Below, piece after piece: positions 1 through 4,762 of a DNA stretch of 5,619 nucleotides. The translations under genes were made by a program, and so were the position numbers. The stretch's first letter is position 1, and the number at the start of each line of letters is the position of its first letter. The stretch is from an uncultured Macromonas sp. (GTDB lineage Bacteria > Pseudomonadota > Gammaproteobacteria > Burkholderiales > Burkholderiaceae). The stretch is taken from assembly GCA_946481585.1 (NCBI GenBank), contig CAMLOF010000204.1, forward strand, positions 1-5,619. Direction: 5' to 3'. Below the pieces are notes generated by a model that did not search any database, had not been told where the DNA came from, and saw only the letters and a program-made list of their open reading frames with translations.

Positions 1-607
1 CCTTTTGTTCCAGGCCTGCGTACACCTCGGGGAAGGGCATGGGCGTGGGGTTGGCACCCAGGGCCTTGACCCAGTCCACGTTGATCGGGTTGGGGATCAC
101 ACGCAGCTTCAGCCCTTCAATGTCTTCCACCTTGTTCAGCGGGCGACGGCCGTTGGTGATCTGGCGGTAGCCCAGTTCCCAGTAAGACAAACCGATGATG
201 CCTTTGCTTTCAAGCAGGGCGTGCATTTTCTTGCCGACCGGTCCGTCAACGATGGCGTCGGACTCTTTCTCGTTGGCGAACAAGAAAGGAAAGTCGAATA
301 TCGCCAGTTCCTTGGCTTCACTGGCCAAGATGCCGCTGTTCATGACGGCCATCTCAATGGTGCCCGCCTTGACGGAGCTGACCACGGCCTGGTCGCCGCC
401 CAGTGATCCGTTGAGGAACAGGGTGACTTTCATCCGTCCGCCCGACTTGGCGGCAACGGTTTCGGCGAATTTCTTCATGCCAGCAACGGCAGGGTGACCT
501 TCGGGGCCGTTGAGCGAGAACTTGAAAGTGCGCTCCTGCGCATGTGCCAGGCCAAGGGCCGCCATGGCCACGGTTGCCAGAACGGTCTTGATGAAAATGC
601 GTTTCAT
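1..607 (-). CDS. dctP: TRAP transporter periplasmic substrate-binding protein, DctP family (3' end beyond window)
   Basis: This is the extracytoplasmic solute receptor of a tripartite ATP-independent periplasmic (TRAP) transporter. It captures an organic acid in the periplasm and hands it to the DctQ/DctM membrane subunits, which would lie further left, outside the window. About 202 residues are visible; the family is usually near 330, so roughly the last third is missing. The start MKRIFIK followed by a hydrophobic stretch and AHA|QE (about residue 23) is a Sec signal peptide. Diagnostic family segments are GHPAVAGMKKFAE (37-49), the LGGDQAVVSSVKAGTIEM region (69-86), FDFPFLF (104-110) and LRVIPNP (168-174). 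Arg169 matches the conserved arginine that pairs with the ligand carboxylate in DctP proteins, and Arg148 (GYRQITN) is a second likely ligand contact. The ATG at 607 has a strong AGGAGAC ribosome site six bases upstream. It is probably the last visible gene of the leftward operon. The ligand is unknown, but a carboxylate is likely. Confidence 0.9.
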   Translation of the reverse strand, partial: MKRIFIKTVLATVAMAALGLAHAQERTFKFSLNGPEGHPAVAGMKKFAETVAAKSGGRMKVTLFLNGSLGGDQAVVSSVKAGTIEMAVMNSGILASEAKELAIFDFPFLFANEKESDAIVDGPVGKKMHALLESKGIIGLSYWELGYRQITNGRRPLNKVEDIEGLKLRVIPNPINVDWVKALGANPTPMPFPEVYAGLEQK

Positions 608-705
608 GGTTTTGTCTCCTAACGAAAGTGGGACGCCTGAATCAGGAGCCGCAGCGAGGGCGTGCCCAGATCACCGCTGCGGCTTAGAGGCTTGGTGCCA
701 ATTGC
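608..705 (-). other. 98-nt intergenic gap between aroE and the TRAP receptor gene
   Basis: This is the longest gap inside the leftward gene run. It holds a GC-rich 10-bp inverted repeat (647-656 with 675-684), a small CCTGA/TCAGG palindrome (636-646) and the AGGAGAC ribosome site of the TRAP receptor gene (614-620). I see no clear sigma-70 promoter on the minus strand, though one cannot be excluded. Whether the receptor gene is read through from aroE or has its own promoter is open. Confidence 0.5.
647..684 (-). repeat. 10-bp inverted repeat (possible mRNA stem-loop) between aroE and the TRAP receptor gene
   Basis: AGCCGCAGCG at 647-656 is the exact reverse complement of CGCTGCGGCT at 675-684, with an 18-nt loop between them that itself contains GGGC/GCCC. 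In the minus-strand transcript this would form a stable GC-rich hairpin just after the aroE stop and 39 nt before the receptor start codon. No T-run follows it on the minus strand, so it does not look like an intrinsic terminator. A role in mRNA processing, 3'-end protection or differential expression of the receptor is inference. Confidence 0.5.
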
Positions 706-1527
706 TCAGGTCAACGGGACGACCAGCTTGTCAATCACTGCGGCTGTGGCTGGGCGCACGCCACGCCACCACGCGAATGCCTCGGCAGCCTGCTCGGCCA
801 GCATGCCCACGCCGTCGGCCAGGCCTTGCACACCTGCGCTTTGCGCGAGCCGCAGGAACGGCGTCAGCCCTTTGCCGTAAGCCAGTTCGTAGGCCATGGT
901 GGCCTGCTCGAACACCGTGGCTGGCACGGGCGGGAGTTCACTCCGCAGGCTGGCGGACGTTGCGTTGAACACCATGTCAAAGTCTTGGCCTGCCAGGTCC
1001 TCGTATCCACAGCCAATGACGTTGCCGTACGCAGCGCCGATGCGTGCCAGTTCATGGGCCTTGTCAACGGTGCGGTTGGCAATCACCAGCTTGGCCGGTT
1101 GCTCCGCCAGGAAAGGGAGAAGCGCCCCTCTTGCTGCGCCGCCAGCCCCCAGCATTAGAATGCGCTTGCCACGCATGGGCTCGTGAAGGTTGTGAACCAC
1201 GTCACGAACCAGGCCCACACCATCGAAGTTTTCGGCCCAGACGCGGCCGTTCTCGAACTTGAGTGCATTGGCGGCACCGGCCAGTGTGGCCCGTTCTGAA
1301 CGCTCGCTGGCGTAGGCGTAGGCATCGATCTTGAACGGTGCCGTGACGTTCATGCCTTTGCCGCCAATCGATTGGAAGGCCTGCGCTGCATCCACAAACC
1401 TGCCCAAAGGGCCTTCGATGGCGGTGTATTCGATGTCCTGCCCGGTTTCCTTGGCAAAGGTGGTGTGGATCAGCGGGGATTTGCTGTGCCCAATCGGGTT
1501 GCCGATGACGGCGTAACGGTCGGTCAT
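706..1527 (-). CDS. aroE: Shikimate dehydrogenase-family protein (AroE), probably a catabolic paralogue
   Basis: This is a 273-residue, full-length member of the shikimate dehydrogenase family, which reduces 3-dehydroshikimate to shikimate with NADPH; some relatives oxidise quinate or shikimate. The N-terminal substrate domain shows GHSKSP (13-18, the two serines that contact shikimate), NVTAPFK (60-66, with catalytic Lys66), Asn87 and Asp102 in NFDG. The nucleotide domain has GAGGAARG (127-134) and NRT (151-153), a phosphate-binding motif suggesting NADP. GMLAEQAAEAF (241-251) supplies the conserved Gln246. The catalytic set is intact, but NFDG replaces the usual NTDG and GAANAL the usual GAVNTL, so the pocket may be altered. 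The ATG at 1527 has GGAG eight bases upstream. The gene starts 15 nt after the CoA-transferase stop, inside what looks like a catabolic operon rather than among aromatic amino acid biosynthesis genes. A specialised role is therefore likely but not proven. Confidence 0.93.
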   Translation of the reverse strand: MTDRYAVIGNPIGHSKSPLIHTTFAKETGQDIEYTAIEGPLGRFVDAAQAFQSIGGKGMNVTAPFKIDAYAYASERSERATLAGAANALKFENGRVWAENFDGVGLVRDVVHNLHEPMRGKRILMLGAGGAARGALLPFLAEQPAKLVIANRTVDKAHELARIGAAYGNVIGCGYEDLAGQDFDMVFNATSASLRSELPPVPATVFEQATMAYELAYGKGLTPFLRLAQSAGVQGLADGVGMLAEQAAEAFAWWRGVRPATAAVIDKLVVPLT

Positions 1528-1542
1528 GGGGTTGTCTCCGGG

Positions 1543-2769
1543 TTATTTTGAAAACAGCACGCCTTCGGCCTGCAAGGTGGCAATGTCCTGGTCGCTGTAC
1601 CCCAGGCTGTGCGCTACCTGGGCGTTGTGTTGGCCCAGGTCGGGGGCAACCTGGTGCATGGGTGCGGTGGTGTCGCAGTCTGAAAAGCGAAACGGCAGGT
1701 TGGGCAGGCGGAGCGTTCCGTAGCGCGGGTGCTGCTGCTCCAGAATCATGCCCCGGGCCTGGATTTGCGGGTCGTTGATCACTTCGTCAATGCGCTGCAC
1801 CTTGGCGCACGGCACGTCCACGCTGTCCAGCAGGGCCAGGATGCTGGCCACCTGGCGCGCAGCAACCCAGCCCTTGACCGCAGCCAGAATTTCCACCCGG
1901 TGGGCGTTGCGGCCGTTGAGCGAATGAAAGCGCGCATCAGCGCCGAAACCGGCGGGGCCGCCGTTCTGTTCCAGCAGCGTGGCAAAGCGTTGCCACGCAT
2001 CGTCCACCTGCGCTGCAATCACCAAGTCGCCGTCTTGCGCGCGGAACACACCGTACAGGGTGGAGGTGGGCATGTCGTGCCCGGTTTGCTGGGGCAGCAC
2101 GGTGCCGCCCGAAAGGGTGTAGCACTGCACCGCGTACTCGTGCATGGACACCAGCGTGTCGTACAGCGCCATGTCGATGTGCTGGCCCTTGCCGGAGTTG
2201 ACGCGGCCCAGCAAGGCAGCGTTGATGGCCGCCACCGCGTGGATGCCGGTGTACATGTCGCCCAGCGAAATACGCAGCAGCGGGGGCGCTTCGCCCGGCG
2301 TGCCCACCATCTGCATGATCCCGCTTTTGGCTTCAGCGATGAGGCCGAAGCCCGCGCGGTGAGAGTCCGGCCCGGTGTGGCCGTAGGCCGAGATGGAGCA
2401 ATAGACCAGCTTGGGGTTGCGTGCCGACAGTTCGGCGTAGCCCAGGCCCAGCTTGTCCAGGGCGCCTGGGCGGTAGTTTTCAATGAACACGTCGGCGCTG
2501 TCGCACAGCTGCTGCATGAAGGCCTTGCCGCGCGGGTCCTTCATGTTCACGCTCACGCCTTGCTTGCCCATGTTGAGCTGCAGGAAGTAGCCGCTTTGCT
2601 GGTCGTCGATGATGTGGGCGTGCTGGCGCCCGGCATCGCCGCCGCCTGGGCGCTCCACCTTGATGACCTCGGCCCCCAGGGCGGCCAGGCAACGGCCTAC
2701 GTAAGGGCCAGCCAGGAAGTGGCTGTAGTCGATGACGCGAATGCCGGTCAGGGGCAGGGCTTGGGTCAT
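1543..2769 (-). CDS. Class III CoA-transferase, CaiB/BaiF family
   Basis: This 408-residue protein is typical in length for the CaiB/BaiF (formyl-CoA transferase type) family, which moves CoA from an acyl-CoA donor to a free carboxylic acid in the cytoplasm through an aspartyl-anhydride intermediate. Visible family blocks are LTGIRVIDYSHFLAGPYVGR (7-26), LGAEVIKVERPGGGD (31-45), LNMGKQGVSVNMKDPRG (65-81), DVFIENYRPGALDKLGLGY (93-111) and GKGQHIDMALYDTL (193-206). Asp204 aligns with the catalytic aspartate (Asp169 in formyl-CoA transferase). The reading frame stays open further upstream into the MaoC gene, but the true start is the ATG at 2769. It opens the family's conserved N-terminus, has GAGG five bases upstream and lies 11 nt after the maoC stop. 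CoA donor and acceptor cannot be named; a dicarboxylate or hydroxyacid acceptor (for example succinate-, mesaconate- or itaconate-type chemistry) fits the context but is inference. Confidence 0.95.
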   Translation of the reverse strand: MTQALPLTGIRVIDYSHFLAGPYVGRCLAALGAEVIKVERPGGGDAGRQHAHIIDDQQSGYFLQLNMGKQGVSVNMKDPRGKAFMQQLCDSADVFIENYRPGALDKLGLGYAELSARNPKLVYCSISAYGHTGPDSHRAGFGLIAEAKSGIMQMVGTPGEAPPLLRISLGDMYTGIHAVAAINAALLGRVNSGKGQHIDMALYDTLVSMHEYAVQCYTLSGGTVLPQQTGHDMPTSTLYGVFRAQDGDLVIAAQVDDAWQRFATLLEQNGGPAGFGADARFHSLNGRNAHRVEILAAVKGWVAARQVASILALLDSVDVPCAKVQRIDEVINDPQIQARGMILEQQHPRYGTLRLPNLPFRFSDCDTTAPMHQVAPDLGQHNAQVAHSLGYSDQDIATLQAEGVLFSK

Positions 2770-2774
2770 GGCGT

Positions 2775-2778
2775 CCTC
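2775..2778 (-). promoter_or_regulatory. Ribosome binding site that fixes the CoA-transferase start
   Basis: GAGG on the minus strand lies five bases before the ATG at 2769, within the 11-nt gap after the maoC stop codon. It supports the 408-residue start over any start further upstream, which would lie inside maoC in another frame. Confidence 0.7.
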
Positions 2779-2780
2779 GT

Positions 2781-3245
2781 TCAGTAAGTGCCTGGGCGGC
2801 GGGGAACCATCAAGCGGTGTTCGCCGCGCTGTACCACCTCGCCGTGCTGGTTGATCAGCTCGGACGGCAGGATCACGATGCCCCAGCCCGGGCGGCTTTT
2901 GCTGGCGCGCAGGCCGGTGACGCTGAACTTGACGTGCAGGACGTCGTTGACCTTGATGGGCAGCAGGAAGTCCCAGGTCCAGCCGAGCGACATGCCGGGC
3001 AGGAAGCGGTATTCGCTCTGGGTCTTGAGGCCGTCGGCAATCGACAGACCGAAGAGGCCGTGCGCCACGATGCAACCAAAGTGGCTGGCGTTGGCATAGG
3101 CCTCGTCCACGTGCACGGGGGTGTGGTCGCCCGTGAGGTCGGCGTAGGCCAGGATGCGTTCTTTGGTGACCGTGTAGCTGGGGCTGGTGCAGGTGTCGCC
3201 TTCGCTGGCGTCATCCCAGTATTTTTCGGGGGTGTTGTGAGACAT
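2781..3245 (-). CDS. MaoC-family hot-dog-fold hydratase/dehydratase
   Basis: This 154-residue single hot-dog-fold protein belongs to the MaoC/(R)-specific enoyl-CoA hydratase group, which adds water to or removes it from a 2-enoyl-/3-hydroxyacyl-CoA. The signature runs from about residue 34 to 66: YADLTGDHTPVHVDEAYA followed by HFGCIVAHGLFG. Asp40 and His45 keep the five-residue spacing of the catalytic Asp/His pair of the R-hydratases, and AHG (61-63) is conserved. The common asparagine of the DxNPxH motif is Thr42 here, a modest deviation seen in MaoC relatives acting on unusual acyl-CoAs. The ATG at 3245 is the only reasonable start, but no good Shine-Dalgarno is visible before it; translation may depend on coupling to the VOC gene 39 nt upstream. 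Sitting directly before the CoA-transferase gene, it most likely hydrates the CoA ester made there. Mesaconyl- or itaconyl-CoA hydratases are the kind of relatives to compare. Confidence 0.92.
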   Translation of the reverse strand: MSHNTPEKYWDDASEGDTCTSPSYTVTKERILAYADLTGDHTPVHVDEAYANASHFGCIVAHGLFGLSIADGLKTQSEYRFLPGMSLGWTWDFLLPIKVNDVLHVKFSVTGLRASKSRPGWGIVILPSELINQHGEVVQRGEHRLMVPRRPGTY

Positions 3246-3284
3246 GACTGAAGCAATCAGCTTGAGGGTTGCACTCGCGGCGGA

Positions 3285-3707
3285 TCAGGCGCGGGGTTTG
3301 ACGGCCAGGGCTTGAGCAACGCTGCCGGGTGCCGCCTGGATGAGTTCCACGGCCAAGCCATCAGGCAGTTGCAGCCAGTTGCGGCCTTGGGGCAGGGTGG
3401 TGACTCCCCACGGTTCGGCTGCCTTCAGGGCGGCTTCCAGGTCATCGACCATCACGCCCAGGTGGGCCAGCCAGCCTGCGTCGTTGCTGGGGGGCGCCTC
3501 AAAGTCCGGGCAGGCCATCAACTGCATGCCGCCCAGCGTCCAGTACTGGCGCGGGTCGTCCGTGGGGCCATCGATTTCGCGCACGTCCATGCCCAGCACT
3601 TCGTAAAAAAACCGGATGTGCCAGTGGATGTCTTTGACGCGCACGGCCACATGTTCGACATAAGCCTTGGTGGGCGGTGTGAAGGGTTTGGAGGCAGGGG
3701 TGTTCAT
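3285..3707 (-). CDS. VOC (glyoxalase/bleomycin resistance/epimerase) superfamily protein
   Basis: This 140-residue protein has the paired beta-alpha-beta-beta-beta modules of the vicinal oxygen chelate fold. Module one starts at YVEHVAVRVKDI (16-27) and continues with RFFYEVLGMDVRE (32-44) and WTLGGMQLM (56-64). Module two starts at LAHLGVMVDDLEAAL (80-94) and ends with LQLPDGLAVELIQ (112-124). His19, Gln62, His82 and Glu121 occupy the usual metal-ligand positions. The H-Q-H-E pattern is the one known from methylmalonyl-CoA epimerase, and other VOC enzymes can share it. In this operon an acyl-CoA epimerase or lyase-like role is plausible but inferred; glyoxalase or dioxygenase activity cannot be excluded. 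The ATG at 3707 lies 10 nt after the stop of the upstream oxidoreductase gene with only a weak purine stretch (GAAAGA), suggesting translational coupling. The last 15 or so residues (AVKPRA end) fall outside the fold. Confidence 0.87.
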   Translation of the reverse strand: MNTPASKPFTPPTKAYVEHVAVRVKDIHWHIRFFYEVLGMDVREIDGPTDDPRQYWTLGGMQLMACPDFEAPPSNDAGWLAHLGVMVDDLEAALKAAEPWGVTTLPQGRNWLQLPDGLAVELIQAAPGSVAQALAVKPRA

Positions 3708-3717
3708 GGGGGGTCTT

Positions 3718-4653
3718 TCAGTGGAGGGCGGTGTTCAGCGAGCGTTCGATGCCCTTGATGCAGGCCACCAAGGTCGCGTTCACAGGGGTGGGTACGCCGC
3801 AGCGCTGGCCCCAGCGCACCACCGCGCCGTTGATGAAGTCGATTTCGGTCACCGAGCCTTTTTCCAGGCTTTGCAGCATCGAAGTCTTGAAGTCTTCAGG
3901 CAGGCCAGCGCTGGCTTTCAGCCAGGCAGCACGCGGGTCGGTGAAGCTCAGCTTCACGCCACTGGCTGCTGCAACGTCCATCGCTTCCTGGACGGCGGCG
4001 ATGGCCGTGGCTTCGATCTCGGGAATTCGGTAGAGCGGGCCATACGGCAGGCGGGTAATGCCGCTGACGGCGCCCGTGGACACGTTGATGAGCAGCTTGT
4101 CCCACATGGTGCCCACGATGTTGTCGCTCACCGTGGTGGCCAGGCCCGCCGCGTTGAAGGCGGCCGCTATGGCCTTGGCCCGGTCGCTCAGCGAACCATC
4201 CAGTTCGCCGATCAGGGTTTCTTTGCCAACGACCCCGCTGATGATGCGGCCCGGGCCCAGCATGACGCCACCCACATAGGTCTTGCCCGCCAGCACATGT
4301 TCCCGGCCCACCATGTCCGCCAGGATGTCTTCGTGCCCCAAGCCGTTCTGAAGGGACAGCACCACGGTTTGCGGCCCCACCAGCGACAGCGAGGTTTCCA
4401 TGGCTTGCCGGGTGTGAAACGACTTGACCAGCACGATCACCAGATCCACCGGGCCCAGCCCATGGGCGCTGGTGACCGCACGGGTGTGCACCCAACGCTC
4501 GCCTTCGGGTGTGCGCATGGCCAGCCCGTGCTGGTTGATCGCGTCCACATGGGCCTGGTTGCGGTTGATCAACAGCACCTCGTTGCCAGCTTCTGCCAGC
4601 GTGCCGCCAATGGCACAACCCAAGGCGCCCGCGCCTACCACTGCAATCTTCAA
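3718..4653 (-). CDS. 2-dehydropantoate 2-reductase (ketopantoate reductase) family protein, PanE/ApbA type
   Basis: This 311-residue NADPH-dependent reductase family normally converts 2-dehydropantoate to pantoate in vitamin B5 synthesis; many paralogues reduce other 2-keto acids. The N-terminal Rossmann domain opens with MKIAVVGAGALG (GxGxxG at 7-12), and Arg31 after the second strand suggests NADP. Family residues are intact: Lys77 in LVKS, Asn103 in LQNG, Lys186 and Asn190 in KLLIN, and the C-terminal block TSMLQSLEKG..TEIDFINGAVV with Ser258 and Glu270. These correspond to Lys72, Asn98, Lys176, Asn180, Ser244 and Glu256 of the E. coli enzyme. The start is TTG at 4653: it has AGGAG seven bases upstream and begins exactly at the Rossmann strand, whereas the next methionine (46) would destroy the fold. 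As first gene of a catabolic operon it probably acts on a pathway keto or hydroxy acid rather than pantoate; that is inference. Confidence 0.92.
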   Translation of the reverse strand: MKIAVVGAGALGCAIGGTLAEAGNEVLLINRNQAHVDAINQHGLAMRTPEGERWVHTRAVTSAHGLGPVDLVIVLVKSFHTRQAMETSLSLVGPQTVVLSLQNGLGHEDILADMVGREHVLAGKTYVGGVMLGPGRIISGVVGKETLIGELDGSLSDRAKAIAAAFNAAGLATTVSDNIVGTMWDKLLINVSTGAVSGITRLPYGPLYRIPEIEATAIAAVQEAMDVAAASGVKLSFTDPRAAWLKASAGLPEDFKTSMLQSLEKGSVTEIDFINGAVVRWGQRCGVPTPVNATLVACIKGIERSLNTALH

Positions 4654-4660
4654 GATCAGT

Positions 4661-4665
4661 CTCCT
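4661..4665 (-). promoter_or_regulatory. Ribosome binding site supporting a TTG start
   Basis: AGGAG on the minus strand stands seven bases before the TTG at 4653. It decides the start of the ketopantoate reductase-family gene, because no ATG or GTG gives an intact N-terminal Rossmann strand. Confidence 0.75.
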
Positions 4666-4724
4666 GCTTCTGTGAAGGCGGATTTTGGGCAGGCAGTGGT
4701 ATTTCGTCTATTCAATCCAAAAAA

Positions 4725-4730
4725 TACAAT
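4725..4730 (+). promoter_or_regulatory. Candidate -10 box of the LysR regulator gene
   Basis: TACAAT matches five of six positions of TATAAT and would place transcription start near 4737, about 26 nt before the ATG at 4763. The start would fall inside the proposed LysR operator, consistent with autorepression. The -35 region is weak, so this is a moderate call. Confidence 0.4.
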
Positions 4731-4751
4731 ACATTGCAAATATCAATATTG
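4727..4751. promoter_or_regulatory. Putative LysR-type operator: T-N11-A dyad with extra CAAT/ATTG half-sites
   Basis: ATTG (4733-4736), seven bases, then CAAT (4744-4747) form a perfect dyad containing T-N11-A (T4734 and A4746), the classic LysR-family binding core. Further half-sites flank it: CAAT at 4727-4730 and ATTG at 4748-4751, with a more distant CAAT at 4713-4716. Multiple half-sites suit a LysR tetramer that contacts a recognition and an activation site. The core lies about 80 nt upstream of the operon start codon and about 17 nt upstream of the regulator start codon. Confidence 0.55.
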
Positions 4752-4762
4752 GTGGCGGATGC

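Larger units (their letters stand above)
4654..4762. promoter_or_regulatory. Divergent promoter/operator region between the LysR gene and the leftward operon
   Basis: This 109-nt gap separates two divergent genes. Its central part (about 4700-4750) is strikingly AT-rich against the GC-rich coding sequence, as expected for a promoter. On the plus strand, TACAAT at 4725-4730 is a good -10 candidate for the regulator gene, but its -35 is poor (TTTCGT at 4702-4707). On the minus strand, TTGATA (4746-4741) is a near-consensus -35 without a good -10 at normal spacing. That is compatible with an operon promoter that needs its activator, but no operon promoter can be fixed from sequence. Confidence 0.7.

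Noticed and set aside
5..406. Plus-strand open frames over the TRAP receptor gene (133 and 100 codons)
   Set aside because: The minus strand encodes a clear DctP protein with a signal peptide through this region; the plus-strand frames show no protein character.
647..684. Rho-independent terminator after aroE
   Set aside because: The inverted repeat is strong, but no T-run follows on the minus strand and the downstream gene is co-directional, so it is listed only as a stem-loop.
1729..2787. Long plus-strand open frame (352 codons) opposite the CoA-transferase
   Set aside because: This is a shadow of the CoA-transferase codon pattern (rich in Val, His, Gln and Ala) with no motif and no ribosome site; the sense gene is unambiguous.
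2770..3075. N-terminal extension of the CoA-transferase frame by about 100 codons
   Set aside because: The extension overlaps maoC in another frame, is Arg/Pro-rich and unlike any CaiB/BaiF N-terminus, while the ATG at 2769 has a proper ribosome site and starts the conserved fold.
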